A stretch of DNA of 64,000 nucleotides from Mesorhizobium huakuii (GTDB lineage: Bacteria > Pseudomonadota > Alphaproteobacteria > Rhizobiales > Rhizobiaceae), in NCBI RefSeq assembly GCF_014189455.1, contig NZ_CP050296.1, positions 5,700,001 through 5,764,000 on the forward strand. Direction: 5' to 3'. This document shows, in pieces, positions 47,729 to 59,226 of this stretch (positions within the stretch are counted from its first letter, which is position 1; each line of letters begins with the position of its first letter). A program made the position numbers and the translations under genes. The notes below the pieces were generated by a model, which was not told where the DNA came from, searched no databases, and saw only the letters and a list, made by a program, of their open reading frames with translations.

Positions 47729-49378
47729 ATGGCGTTGAACAGGAATTACATCCTTCTCTTCCTGTTCAGCTTGGTGATGACGGTTTCGGGGCTGGCATCG
47801 CTGCCGCCGATCGACCGTGACGAGTCGCGCTTCGTCCAGGCCACCAAGCAGATGGCGGAGAGCGGCGACTATGTCGACATCCGCTTTCAGGACGCCTCGC
47901 GCTACCAGAAGCCGGTCGGCATCTATTGGCTGCAATCAGCGGCCGTTACGCTGAGCGGCAAGGGCGCCGAAGCGCCGATCTGGGTCTATCGCACGATCTC
48001 GGCGCTGGGCATTGCCATTGCCGTGCTGGCGATCGCCTGGACGGGGACCAATCTTTTCGGCGCCAATGCCGGCATCGCCGCCGGCCTGGTGATGGCGGCG
48101 ATCTTCGCCACGGCCTTCGAGGGCCGCGACGCCAAGACCGATGCGATGCTGCTGGCCTGCTGCGTGGCGGCGCAAGGCGCGCTGGCGCAGATCTATCTGG
48201 CGTCGCGCCGCAATGAGCCGGTCGCCGGCCATCTCTGGTGGATTTTCTGGATCGCGCAAGGCGCGGCGATCCTGATCAAAGGCCCAATTGCGCCGCTGTT
48301 GTCAGCGCTGACCATCGCGGTGCTGTTTGCCTTCGAGCGTGACGGGCGCTGGCTGTCGAAGCTCAGGATCGGGCGCGGCCTGCTACTGGTCGTGGTGATT
48401 GCGCTGCCCTGGCTCGCCGCGATCACCTGGAAAAGCCATGGCGCTTTCCTGCAGCAGGCCGTCGGCAAGGACATGCTTGGCAAGGTCGCCTCGGGTGAGG
48501 AATCGCACGGCCTGCCACCCGGCTTCTACATGCTGACCTATTCGCTGTTCATGTGGCCGTTCGGCCTGATCGCGGTCGGCGCTGGCCTGCAGGCTCTCAA
48601 CCGCATGCGCGACGACGTCAGGCTGCGCTTCTGCCTCGCCTGGTACATCCCGTTCTGGCTGGTGTTCGAGCTCATCCCGACCAAGCTGCCGCATTATGTC
48701 CTGCCGGCCTATCCCGGCATGGCGCTGCTGATCGGCTGGCTGCTGACGTTGCAGCCGGAGGATGCCAATGCGCCGCTCAAACGCTGGCAGCAATGGCTGT
48801 GGTGGTCGACCGCATTTGGCCTGGTCGTGGTCAGCCTTGGCCTGGCGGCCGTCTGCATTGGAGCGCCGATCTATCTCACCCACACTTTCTCCTGGTGGAG
48901 CATTCCGGCGGCCGCCGCCGCACTGGGCACGGGCTACTTCGCTTTTTCGCGGCAGTTGCAGGTGCCGCTGCCCCGCATCGGAGCCACCGCCGCCTGTGCC
49001 GGCATCACCTATGCCTTGCTGTTCGGCGTCATCGCGCCGTCGCTGAAGCCGATCTGGCTGAGCCCGGCGATCAAGCAGGCGGTGCTTGCCAACAAACCTT
49101 GCGACAACACGGTGCTGGCCTCGGCGCGGTTTCAGGAGCCGAGCCTGGTGTTCCTGGTCGGCACCAAAACGGTGCTGACCGATGTCGGCGGCGTGGCGCA
49201 ACATCTGCTTGCCGATCCGGCCTGCGCCTTGGGCCTGGCGCCGATCGAGGACGAGCAGAAGCTGAACGGCATGCTGTCGGCGCAAGGCAAATCGGTGAAC
49301 CGCGTCGCCGAGATCGACGGCCTCAACTATTCGTCGGGAGACAAATTGTCGCTCGGCCTCTATCGTGTGGCCCCATGA
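47729..49378 (+). CDS. GT39-family glycosyltransferase (ArnT/Rgt-like)
   Basis: A 549-residue inner-membrane enzyme with about a dozen helices. The GT39 first periplasmic loop PIDRDESRFVQATKQM, with the Asp-Glu that binds the lipid donor, lies near residue 30, and RYQKPVGIYWLQ follows. ArnT-like enzymes transfer sugars to lipid A. Rhizobial RgtA-D move galacturonic acid from dodecaprenyl phosphate onto core or lipid A. It follows the LABN gene by 41 bases. Confidence 0.9.
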   Translation: MALNRNYILLFLFSLVMTVSGLASLPPIDRDESRFVQATKQMAESGDYVDIRFQDASRYQKPVGIYWLQSAAVTLSGKGAEAPIWVYRTISALGIAIAVLAIAWTGTNLFGANAGIAAGLVMAAIFATAFEGRDAKTDAMLLACCVAAQGALAQIYLASRRNEPVAGHLWWIFWIAQGAAILIKGPIAPLLSALTIAVLFAFERDGRWLSKLRIGRGLLLVVVIALPWLAAITWKSHGAFLQQAVGKDMLGKVASGEESHGLPPGFYMLTYSLFMWPFGLIAVGAGLQALNRMRDDVRLRFCLAWYIPFWLVFELIPTKLPHYVLPAYPGMALLIGWLLTLQPEDANAPLKRWQQWLWWSTAFGLVVVSLGLAAVCIGAPIYLTHTFSWWSIPAAAAALGTGYFAFSRQLQVPLPRIGATAACAGITYALLFGVIAPSLKPIWLSPAIKQAVLANKPCDNTVLASARFQEPSLVFLVGTKTVLTDVGGVAQHLLADPACALGLAPIEDEQKLNGMLSAQGKSVNRVAEIDGLNYSSGDKLSLGLYRVAP

Positions 49379-49423
49379 CGGCTCGTCGATGCCCATGACG
49401 GCAACAATGGGGTCGAATTCCCA

Positions 49424-50239
49424 ATGCTCGTAAAATCGCGCCCTTCCGTTTCCAGTCGGCTCCTTGGGGTAGGGCGTCGATCCCTGAGCAATTTTCGCGA
49501 CACCTCGCAGATCATCAGAAGGCGCTTTGCGGTTCGTCCCGCGCGTTATCCCAACGTCGCATGGCCGGTTTGGGGCCTGGTCTGGCTGTTGCTGACGGCG
49601 GCGGCATTCGTTCGCCTCGACACACCCGCAGGGATGGTTCATGGCCAATGGTCGGGAGCCAGGCTTGCCGAATTCCTGACCCAGTTCGCTCTCGGCGGCT
49701 GGTACCTGATCCCGTCAGCGCTGTTGCTCGTCGCGGCCAATCTGATCGATTGGCGCAGCCTTTCGCGGCGACGACTGATGCTCGCCTACAACTGGACCTG
49801 TCTGGCATTTCTGGTGCTGAGCTCCGTCGGCCTGTCCGGCCTGCTGGTCAACGTCCTGAAATATGCGATCGGCCGAGCCCGCCCGCTCTACTTCCAGGAT
49901 TTTGGTGTGCTCGCGCTGCATCCCTTCGCCTTTGACGCGCGCTTCGCCGGTTTTCCGTCCGGCCATGCCACGACGATGGGGGCGGTGTTCGGCGTTCTCC
50001 TGCTTTTGTTTCCGCGACGCTGGACCATCGCCTTGGCGATCACCGCCTGTCTCGCCTCAACCAGGGTTTTCGTCGGCGCGCACTATCCGAGCGACACCGT
50101 CGCCGGCTTCGGCCTTGGCTGTGCGTTTGCGCTCGTCTGCGGGCTGGTCTTTGCCCGGCTCGGCTTCATCTTCCGTCCGACGCCGTCAGGATTGCCGGTC
50201 CGCAAGGCATCGTTCCGGCTGATTGCTCCGGAAAGATAG
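49424..50239 (+). CDS. PAP2-family lipid phosphatase (LpxE/LpxF-like candidate)
   Basis: A 271-residue protein with six hydrophobic helices. The three PAP2 motifs are visible: KYAIGRARP, PSGHATT and STRVFVGAHYPSD. Periplasmic enzymes of this family remove lipid A phosphates in rhizobia (LpxE, LpxF) or recycle undecaprenyl pyrophosphate. Position next to the GT39 gene favours lipid A. The N-terminal 40 residues are basic and not homologous. Confidence 0.88.
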   Translation: MLVKSRPSVSSRLLGVGRRSLSNFRDTSQIIRRRFAVRPARYPNVAWPVWGLVWLLLTAAAFVRLDTPAGMVHGQWSGARLAEFLTQFALGGWYLIPSALLLVAANLIDWRSLSRRRLMLAYNWTCLAFLVLSSVGLSGLLVNVLKYAIGRARPLYFQDFGVLALHPFAFDARFAGFPSGHATTMGAVFGVLLLLFPRRWTIALAITACLASTRVFVGAHYPSDTVAGFGLGCAFALVCGLVFARLGFIFRPTPSGLPVRKASFRLIAPER

Positions 50240-50251
50240 ATCGAAGCCGGA

Positions 50252-50902
50252 TTAATTGCTGTCCAGGCCGCCGTAAGACCGTACCAGGCGGACCATGTCT
50301 GATGAATTGGCGGTCTCGCTTTCAAGACCGTGCGCCACGCCGACGCGGTCGGCGACGGGACGGTTCTGGCTGACCTTCCACTTACCATGGATCTCGTTGA
50401 TCTCGATTTCCAGCCCGATGATGCCCTTGATCTGCGACTGGATGAAGGGCGGCGGTGCATCGGTCACCGCCCAGGGGCCTCGCGGGGGGCCTTCCTGCGA
50501 TAGGGTCAGGTCGGCGATCTGCTGCGCCAGCCAGTCCTGATCGTCGATTACCTTGGCCGTGCCGCGCACCTGCACGATGGCATAGTTCCAGGTCGGCACG
50601 ACCTTGCCGGTCTCGCGCTTGGTTTCGTACCAGGACGGCGTCACATAGGCGTCGGTGCCCTGGAAGACGATCAGCACGGGTGATGACGGGTTTTCCGCGA
50701 TAAGTTTCCAGTGTGGGTTGGCCTTGGCCAGGTGGGCGCGCAGCTTGCCGTTCGGCGACGCCCCGGCGTCGAGCAAAAACGGAATGGCGTCGGCGACCGG
50801 GCCGTCAGGCCCGTTCGAGATCAGTGTGCCGAGCGGATGCAACTGGATCAGTCCGTGCAGGACATCAGGCCGCGTTTCCTGGAAATGGGGAGGCTCGTAC
50901 AT
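50252..50902 (-). CDS. paiB: FMN-binding negative regulator, PaiB family
   Basis: A 216-residue split-barrel FMN protein. It begins MYEPPHFQETRPDVLHGLIQ, a PaiB signature, and has IQSQIKGIIGLEIEINEIHG near the C-terminus. In Bacillus PaiB affects gene expression; in proteobacteria the role is unclear. It is transcribed away from the PAP2 gene, with convergent ends 13 bases apart. Confidence 0.9.
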   Translation of the reverse strand: MYEPPHFQETRPDVLHGLIQLHPLGTLISNGPDGPVADAIPFLLDAGASPNGKLRAHLAKANPHWKLIAENPSSPVLIVFQGTDAYVTPSWYETKRETGKVVPTWNYAIVQVRGTAKVIDDQDWLAQQIADLTLSQEGPPRGPWAVTDAPPPFIQSQIKGIIGLEIEINEIHGKWKVSQNRPVADRVGVAHGLESETANSSDMVRLVRSYGGLDSN

Positions 50903-50924
50903 CGGCGCTGGCGCCTTTCCCTAT

Positions 50925-51600
50925 CTATCTCAGCCGTTTCGGCCGCGGATCGGACAATTCGCCCGCCAGCCGGCGGTCGAGATAGTCCGCGCATTCTTCG
51001 ATCAACAGATCGGCGTCGTTGGCGAAAAAGTGGTTGGCGCCGGGCAAGGTCTTCTGGGTGATGGTTATGCCCTTTTGCGTGTGCAGCTTGTCGACCAGGC
51101 CTTGTACATCCTTAGGCGGCGCCACCTTTGTCGGCATCGCCATGGATGATCAGGCCCGATGACGGGCAGGGCGCTAGGAACGAGAAATCATAGGTGTTGG
51201 GCTGCGGTGCGATCGAGATGAAGCCTTCGATCTCGGGCCGGCGCATCAGGAGCTGCATGCCGATCCACGAACCAAAGGAATAGCCGGCGACCCAGCAGCT
51301 CTTGGAATCCGGATGCAGCGACTGGACCCAGTCGAGTGCTGCCGCCGCATCCGACAATTCGCCCGTGCCGTGGTCGAATTCGCCCTGGCTGCGGCCGATG
51401 CCGCGGAAATTGAAGCGCAGCGTGGTGAAATCGCGCTTCTGGAACATATAGAAGAGGTCGTAGACGATCTTGTTGTTCATCGTGCCGCCAAACTGCGGAT
51501 GCGGATGCAAGACAATGGCAATTGGCGCGCTCTTTTCCTTGGAGGGCTGGTAGCGTCCCTCCAGGCGACCGGCCGGACCGGTGAAAATGACCTCAGGCAT
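50925..51600 (-). CDS. Alpha/beta hydrolase, frameshifted
   Basis: About 224 residues. The hydrolase elements are LHPHPQFGGTMNN (oxyanion region), AGYSFGSWIG (nucleophile Ser in GYSFG), and after the shift HFF near the end with the His in PGANHFFAN. At 51127-51129 there are three T (AAA on the coding strand) where two restore SGLIIHGDADKVAPPKDV. This type, close to KANL3/Tex30-like hydrolases, has no known substrate. The end lies 22 bases from PaiB on the same strand. Confidence 0.88.
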
Positions 51601-51838
51601 GAAATACTCCACTTGGTATACGAATGCGCGGCGCCCGGAACGTGTCTTCCTCTGGCCTTGACGCAGGGCGAGCGTCTTCTTAGAAGCTAGTTTAGAACTG
51701 TTCAAAACTGAGTGGCCAGACGTCGAGCCCGGCCACCCGCGCCGCAAGCCGCGTAAATAGGACGGCTCGCCTTGGAATTTCAAGGAAATAACGCCATACG
51801 ACAACCGAATGGCTTCTGACGGGATCAACTGGACGAAA

Positions 51839-53016
51839 ATGGCCGCAAAACGCGCCTATCTCGACTATAATGCCAGTGCGCCGCTGCTCCCAGCGGCACG
51901 CGAGGCTATGGTTGCGGCGCTTGACGTGACCGCCAACCCGTCATCGGTTCATGCCGAAGGCCGCGCCGCGCGCCGCCTGATCGAGACGGCAAGGCGCGAG
52001 GTTGCGGCACTGGTCAATGCCAGGCCCGAACATGTCGTGTTCACCTCCGGTGCGACCGAAGCCGCCTCGACGCTGCTTTCACCCGACTGGCAGATGGGGC
52101 GCGGCAGCGTGCGCATGAGCCGGCTTTACGTCAGCGAGGCCGATCATCCCTGCCTGTTGAATGGCGGGCGCTTTCCGGCAGCGCAGGTGACGCGCATCGG
52201 CGTCGATGCCGATGGCATTGCCGACCTTGCCGCCTTGGCGCGGCACTCGGCGATCACGACAAGGCCGATGGCCTGCCGCTGGTGGCGATTCACGCCGCCA
52301 ACAACGAGACCGGCGTGATCCAGCCGATCGATCTGATCGCGGCGATCGTCAAGGCTGCGGGCGGCATCCTTGTCGTCGATGCGGTTCAGGCCGCCGGCCG
52401 TGTTTCAATCGACATGTCAGCGGGTTACGCCGACTATTTGATTCTGTCTTCGCACAAGATCGGTGGTCCCAAGGGCATCGGCGCCATTGTCGCCGCCGCC
52501 GATCTGATGATGCCGAAGCCCCTGATCAATGGCGGCGGCCAGGAAAAGGGCCATCGTGGTGGCACCGAAAACCTCGCCGCCATATCAGGCTTTGGTGCTG
52601 CCGCGCGCGAAGCGCTCGCCGGACTGCCGGCGATCGATGCGGTGCGCCAGCGCCGCGACGAGATCGAGGCCATCGTGAAAATGCTGGTCCCGGACGCGGA
52701 AATCTTTGGAACCGGCGCGCCAAGGCTTGCCAACACGGCATTCTTCGCTATTGCGGGCGTCAAAGCCGAAACCGCGCAGATCGCCTTTGATCTGGCCGGT
52801 GTGGCGCTGTCGGCTGGCTCTGCCTGTTCGTCGGGCAAGGTCGGGCCGAGCCACGTGCTGAAAGCCATGGGTTATGGCGACAGTCTTGGCGCCTTGCGCG
52901 TGTCGATCGGTGCTGCGACCGGCGCTGAGGACATCGAGTTGTTCCGCACTGCGCTGGCGGGCATTGCCGCACGGCAAGCCGCCAGGGAAAAGGCGGATAG
53001 AGAAGAAGCCGCGTAG
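51839..53016 (+). CDS. Cysteine desulfurase (NifS/IscS type), frameshifted
   Basis: A pyridoxal-phosphate enzyme of about 393 residues that takes sulfur from cysteine for Fe-S clusters. The PLP Lys is in LSSHKIGGPKG and the catalytic Cys in SAGSACSSGKVGPSHVLKAM. The frame breaks near 52238-52243: one base restores LAALGDHDKADGLPLVAIHA from LARHSAITT. It opens the suf operon region and is distinct from the SufS at 56999, so two desulfurases are present. An alternative start is 51809. Confidence 0.93.
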
Positions 53017-53202
53017 CGGTTGGACGATTTTGGGCCTTTCGGCCTGGTAGAGCCGTGCGTTTCATGCTGGCCGGGTGAATTTCCGGTCGAGGCGCACTAT
53101 ATGGAACTTACGCTGCCGCGAGCGCTTCTTCGGCGTTCATTTCGGCGGTGCCATAGTTTGAAAACTGTCGGGCCTTGACCCCGGCGTGGATGGAGAACGC
53201 AT

Positions 53203-54716
<1,514 letters not shown>

Positions 54717-54720
<4 letters not shown>

Positions 54721-54914
54721 CAAAGGCGCGCAAAGGCGAACCCGCAGAAAAACATGTCTATCTGCGGGATCGAGTGGATAACTGGGAAGCGGGCCTGGGC
54801 CTCGCATTCTGGCTGTGCGCGACAGGAATAGCGCTGCTTGCCGCGGCCTACTCGCCGGATGGCTTTTGGCAGGGGCTTTTGGAAACCTTGAAGCAGTTGT
54901 TGAATCGAGTTTAG
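54717..54914 (+). CDS. Small membrane protein between sufB and sufC
   Basis: A 65-residue protein starting at GTG inside the sufB stop (GTGA), so translationally coupled. A charged N-terminus ([17 protein letters not shown]) is followed by one hydrophobic helix ([18 protein letters not shown]) and an amphipathic end. Its place between core suf genes is unusual. The function is unknown. Confidence 0.65.
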
Positions 54915-54941
54915 CCAGGCAGACGGCTACTGATAGGACGA

Positions 54942-55703
54942 ATGGAAATGCTTGAAATCAGAAACCTCCATGCCCGCATCGTCGATGACGGCACCGAAAT
55001 CATCCGCGGCCTGAACCTGACGGTCAAAGCCGGCGAGGTCGCCGCGATCATGGGCCCGAATGGGTCGGGCAAATCGACGCTGTCCTATATCCTGGCCGGC
55101 CGCGAGGACTATGAGGTCACCGAAGGCGACATCCTCTACAACGGCCAGTCGATCCTCGAAATGGATCCGGCCGAGCGCGCCACATCAGGCATCTTCCTCG
55201 CCTTCCAGTACCCGATGGAGATACCGGGCGTGGCGACCATGGAATTCCTGAAAGTGGCGATGAACGAGCAGCGCAAGGCGCGCGGCGAGGAGCCGCTGAA
55301 GATCCCGGAATTCCTCAAGCGGGTGAAGGAAGCCGCAGCCTCGCTCAGCATGGACATGGCGATGCTGAAGCGGCCGCTCAATGTCGGCTTCTCCGGCGGC
55401 GAGAAGAAGCGCGCCGAGATTTTGCAGATGAAGCTCCTGGAGCCGAAGCTCTGCGTGCTCGACGAGACCGATTCCGGCCTCGACATCGATGCGCTGAAGA
55501 TCGTTTCGGACGGCGTCAACGCGCTGCGCGCGCCGGACCGGGCTTTCCTGGTCATCACCCATTACCAGCGGCTGCTCGAACACATCGTACCCGACAGCGT
55601 GCACGTGCTCTACAAGGGCCAGGTCATCAAGTCCGGCGACAAGTCGCTGGCGCTCGACCTCGAAGCCAATGGCTATGCCGGCGTGATCGGCGAAGCCGCG
55701 TGA
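54942..55703 (+). CDS. sufC: Fe-S cluster assembly ATPase SufC
   Basis: A 253-residue ABC-type ATPase of the SufBCD complex. Walker A is GPNGSGKST, the signature FSGGEKKRAEILQM, Walker B LCVLDETDSGLD and the switch His VITHYQ. It drives conformational change in SufB-SufD and is cytosolic. Two codons before its usual MLEIRN start are in-frame, giving MEMLEIRN. Confidence 0.97.
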   Translation: MEMLEIRNLHARIVDDGTEIIRGLNLTVKAGEVAAIMGPNGSGKSTLSYILAGREDYEVTEGDILYNGQSILEMDPAERATSGIFLAFQYPMEIPGVATMEFLKVAMNEQRKARGEEPLKIPEFLKRVKEAAASLSMDMAMLKRPLNVGFSGGEKKRAEILQMKLLEPKLCVLDETDSGLDIDALKIVSDGVNALRAPDRAFLVITHYQRLLEHIVPDSVHVLYKGQVIKSGDKSLALDLEANGYAGVIGEAA

Positions 55704-55704
55704 G

Positions 55705-56997
55705 ATGCCAGAAGGCAAGGTCAAACTGATGAATATGCACACACAACCGCAGCGGACACCGGCCGAAACGGCGTTGATCGACGCGTTCGGCGACCGGCTG
55801 TCGCTGCTGCCGGGCGACGGCGCGGTGATGCTGAAGCGCGACGACGCGATCGAAGCGATCAAGCACGGCCTGCCGACGCGACGCATTGAATCCTGGCACT
55901 ACACAGACTTGCGCCGGCTGTTAAATGCCGTGCCGGACTTCGACCCGGCTGCGGCGGCAAAAGCCGTTGCACCGATCGTCGAAGGTTCCGCGGTGTTGGC
56001 GGTCCTGAACGGCAAGTCCGACGCGAAGACGCCGGCCGTCGAAGGCGTCACCGTCCAGCGCCTGTCGGAAAAGCTGACCGACGGCAGCATTGCGCCGGGC
56101 CTCGATCCCTATGGCAGCGACGATGCGATCGGTGCGCTGAACACGGCTTTCGTTGCCGATGGCTACTTTGTCGATATCGCCGACGGCGTCGAACTGGAAA
56201 AGCCGATCGAACTGCAGAATGTGCAGGCCGGCGGCCAGACCCATGTGCGCTTGCCGGTTCGCGTTGGCGCCGGCGCCAAGGCCGTGATCGTCGAGCGTCA
56301 GGCGGGTGACGGCGCCGCTCTGGTCAGTTCCGTCAGCCAGCTCGTGCTCGGCGAGGGTGCCGAGGTGACGTGGCTGATCGTCCAGGAGCAGTCGGAGACG
56401 GCGACGCATCTGGCGCAGTTCAAGGCCCATATCGGCAAGAATGCGAAACTGACGCTGTTCGTCATGAACGCCGGCGGCAAGCTTGTGCGCCAGGAGATCA
56501 TGGTCAGGACGACGGGCGAAGGCGCCGACTTCAAGCTGCGCGGCATCAACCTTCTGGCTGGCGATACCCACTCCGACGTGACGATGGTGCTCGACCACGC
56601 CGTGCCGCACACGACGTCCACCGAGGTCGTCCGCAATGTGGTGACGGGCAAGGCGCGCGGCGTCTTCCAGGGCCGCATCAACGTCCACCAATATGCGCAG
56701 AAGACCAACGCCAAGATGGCGTGCAACACCCTGCTTTTGTCGGACGATGGCGAGTTCTCGACCAAGCCGGAACTCGAAATCTTCGCCGACGACGTCGTCT
56801 GCGGCCACGGCGCGACGGTCACCGAGATCGACCACGACCATCTGTTCTACCTGATGGCGCGCGGTGTCGACGAGAAGACCGCGCGGGGATTGCTGGTCAA
56901 AGCCTTCGTCGCCGAGGTGATCGAGGAACTGGACGACGAGACGATTGTCGAGGCGCTGGAAGCGAGACTTGACGACTGGTTTGTGACGCACGGGTGA
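55705..56997 (+). CDS. sufD: Fe-S cluster assembly protein SufD
   Basis: A 430-residue paralogue of SufB, sharing VVRNVVTGKARGVFQGRIN, CNTLLLSDDGEFSTKPEL and the GARGLLVKAFV-like C-terminus (ARGLLVKAFVAEVI). It completes the SufBC2D scaffold. The start at 55705, one base after the sufC stop, adds seven residues to MNMHTQPQ; the internal Met at 55729 is an alternative. Confidence 0.95.
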   Translation: MPEGKVKLMNMHTQPQRTPAETALIDAFGDRLSLLPGDGAVMLKRDDAIEAIKHGLPTRRIESWHYTDLRRLLNAVPDFDPAAAAKAVAPIVEGSAVLAVLNGKSDAKTPAVEGVTVQRLSEKLTDGSIAPGLDPYGSDDAIGALNTAFVADGYFVDIADGVELEKPIELQNVQAGGQTHVRLPVRVGAGAKAVIVERQAGDGAALVSSVSQLVLGEGAEVTWLIVQEQSETATHLAQFKAHIGKNAKLTLFVMNAGGKLVRQEIMVRTTGEGADFKLRGINLLAGDTHSDVTMVLDHAVPHTTSTEVVRNVVTGKARGVFQGRINVHQYAQKTNAKMACNTLLLSDDGEFSTKPELEIFADDVVCGHGATVTEIDHDHLFYLMARGVDEKTARGLLVKAFVAEVIEELDDETIVEALEARLDDWFVTHG

Positions 56998-56998
56998 A

Positions 56999-58246
56999 AT
57001 GATGAACGCTCCAGGCAAGATCGGAGATTTCTACGACGTCGAGGCGATCCGCCGCGACTTCCCGATCCTGTCGCGCGAAGTCTACGGCAAGCCACTGGTC
57101 TATCTCGACAATGGCGCCTCGGCGCAGAAGCCGCAGGTGGTGCTGGATACGATTCAGCATGCCTATTCTCAGGAATACGCCAACGTCCATCGCGGCCTGC
57201 ATTTCCTGTCCAACGCCGCGACCGACGCCTATGAAAAGGCCCGCGAGACGGTGCGCCGTTTCCTCAATGCACCCAGCACCGACAACATCGTCTTCACCTC
57301 GAATACGACCTCGGCGATCAACACGGTCGCCTATGGCTATGGCATGCCCAATATCGGCGAGGGCGACGAGATCGTGCTGTCGATCATGGAGCACCACTCC
57401 AACATCGTGCCCTGGCATTTCATCCGCGAGCGGCAGGGCGCCAAGCTGGTCTGGGTGCCGGTCGACGACCTCGGTGTCTTCCACATCGAGGAATTCGAGA
57501 AGCGGCTGACCGACCGCACCAAGCTCGTCGCCATCACGCAGATGTCGAATGCGCTGGGCACGGTGACGCCGATCAAGGAGATCGTGCGCATTGCGCATGC
57601 GCGTGGAATTCCGGTGCTGGTCGACGGCAGCCAGAGCGCCGTGCACATGCCCATCGACGTCCAGGACCTCGACTGCGACTTCTTCGTCTTCACCGGTCAC
57701 AAGGTCTACGGGCCTTCGGGCATCGGCGTGCTCTACGGCAAGAAGGACATTCTCGCCGGCATGCGCCCCTTCATGGGTGGCGGCGAGATGATCGAGGAGG
57801 TGACGGAAGACATCGTCACCTACAATGAGCCGCCGCATCGTTTTGAAGCCGGCACGCCGCCGATCGTCCAGGCGATCGGGCTGGGTGCTGCCCTCGACTA
57901 CATGGAAAAGATCGGCCGCGAGCGCATCGCGGCGCATGAGGAAGACCTCAAGACCTACGCGCATGAGCGGCTGCGCGCCATCAACTCGCTGCGCATCTTT
58001 GGTGATGCCCCTGGCAAGGGTGCAATCATCTCCTTCGAACTGCAAGGCATTCATGCCCATGACGTGTCGATGGTGATAGACAGGCAGGGCGTGGCGGTCC
58101 GCGCCGGCACCCATTGTGCCCAGCCGCTGTTGAAACGCTTTGGCGTAACCTCCACATGCAGGGCATCGTTCGGCATGTATAATACCAGGGCCGAAGTCGA
58201 CGCTTTGGCCGAGGCGCTTGAAAAAGCGCGCAAATTCTTCGGATGA
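56999..58246 (+). CDS. sufS: Cysteine desulfurase SufS
   Basis: A 415-residue group II PLP desulfurase supplying sulfur to SufBCD. PLP Lys in FTGHKVYGPSG, His in SIMEHHSNIVPW, and catalytic Cys in STCRASFGMYNT, all conserved. It starts at ATGATG two bases beyond sufD and ends 21 bases before sufT. Confidence 0.96.
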   Translation: MMNAPGKIGDFYDVEAIRRDFPILSREVYGKPLVYLDNGASAQKPQVVLDTIQHAYSQEYANVHRGLHFLSNAATDAYEKARETVRRFLNAPSTDNIVFTSNTTSAINTVAYGYGMPNIGEGDEIVLSIMEHHSNIVPWHFIRERQGAKLVWVPVDDLGVFHIEEFEKRLTDRTKLVAITQMSNALGTVTPIKEIVRIAHARGIPVLVDGSQSAVHMPIDVQDLDCDFFVFTGHKVYGPSGIGVLYGKKDILAGMRPFMGGGEMIEEVTEDIVTYNEPPHRFEAGTPPIVQAIGLGAALDYMEKIGRERIAAHEEDLKTYAHERLRAINSLRIFGDAPGKGAIISFELQGIHAHDVSMVIDRQGVAVRAGTHCAQPLLKRFGVTSTCRASFGMYNTRAEVDALAEALEKARKFFG

Positions 58247-58267
58247 CGAGCTTTTTGGGTGACGATC

Positions 58268-58660
58268 ATGGATGACGCGAGCATCGCTGCCGAGACCACT
58301 CCGGAAAACGCCGTCAATAGCGTCGTTTCCGCCTCGGCCATTCCCGCCGACGAACTGGCGCGGCTGACCGACGACATCGTCTCGGCGCTCAAGACGGTCT
58401 ACGATCCGGAAATTCCGGCCGACATCTACGAGCTCGGCCTCGTCTACAAGATCGACATCGAGGACGACCGCTCGGTCAAGATCGACATGACTCTGACCGC
58501 CCCGGGTTGCCCGGTGGCCGGCGAGATGCCTGGCTGGGTGGAGAACGCTGTCGGCGCCGTCGAAGGCGTGTCCGGCGTCGAGGTCAACATGACCTTCGAT
58601 CCGCCCTGGTCGCCCGACCGCATGTCGGAAGAGGCGCAGGTGGCGGTGGGCTGGTACTAA
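58268..58660 (+). CDS. sufT: SUF system Fe-S assembly protein SufT (DUF59)
   Basis: A 130-residue protein with a DUF59/MIP18 domain (ALKTVYDPEIPADIYELGLV then MTLTAPGCPVAGEMP with its Cys). SufT takes part in Fe-S maturation. The first 30 residues are Ala- and Ser-rich. GTG 58259 is an alternative start. Confidence 0.92.
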   Translation: MDDASIAAETTPENAVNSVVSASAIPADELARLTDDIVSALKTVYDPEIPADIYELGLVYKIDIEDDRSVKIDMTLTAPGCPVAGEMPGWVENAVGAVEGVSGVEVNMTFDPPWSPDRMSEEAQVAVGWY

Positions 58661-58740
58661 TGCATGTCGCCCAAAAGTGACCTCGGTTTTGGGGCAACGA
58701 CATGCATAAAACAAAAACCTAAAGCGCGTCACGCTTTAGG
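58660..58740. repeat. Mesorhizobium-type palindromic repeat after sufT
   Basis: ATGCATGTCG pairs with CGACATGCAT (58660-58707), with an inner CCCAAAA/TTTTGGG stem; a second hairpin CCTAAAGCG/CGCTTTAGG follows (58718-58740). This composite, found many times in rhizobial genomes, begins in the sufT stop codon and may end transcription before sufA. Confidence 0.75.
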
Positions 58741-58844
58741 CAGGTCGAGCCTGGTACACTTGCGCCAGTGGTAAAACTTCACCATTTTAGGTGAGGAATC
58801 ATTCGGCAGGCCTTGAACCTGCATGGAATGGAGAAGGAAAGAGG

Positions 58845-59224
58845 ATGGGACGCTTTGCCGTCATCACGATGACCGAAAAGGCCGCCGACCGGGTGCGCGA
58901 GATCGTTGCCACCCGCGACAACGCGCATGGCATTCGTCTCGGCGTCAAAAGGGCGGCTGCGCCGGCATGGAATACACGGTCGATCTGGTGACCGAGCCCA
59001 ACACCAAGGACGACCACATCGAGCGCGACGGCGCCCATGTCTATGTCGCGCCGGAGGCTGCGCTTTTCCTGTTCGGCACCGAGATGGATTTCGAGCAGAC
59101 GACGCTGCGCACCGGCTTCACCTTCCACAACCCGAACCAGAGCTCGGCCTGCGGCTGCGGCGAATCGGTCGAACTGAAGCCGGCCGACCTCAAGGCGCTG
59201 GCAGAGGCACGCGCCTCAGCCTGA
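58845..59224 (+). CDS. sufA: Fe-S cluster carrier SufA/IscA, frameshifted
   Basis: An A-type carrier of about 127 residues. The three cluster Cys are in KGGCAGMEYTV and SACGCGESV. A strong GAAAGAGG precedes the ATG. At 58947-58950 four A stand where five give LGVKKGGCAGMEY; restoring one A rejoins the frames. It lies apart from sufT by the repeat. Confidence 0.92.
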
Positions 59225-59226
59225 TC

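Noticed and set aside
53017..53202. IscR or RirA site before sufB
   Set aside because: Inspected for the TGA-N9-TCA rhizobial iron box and IscR-like palindromes; only weak partial matches, so not listed.
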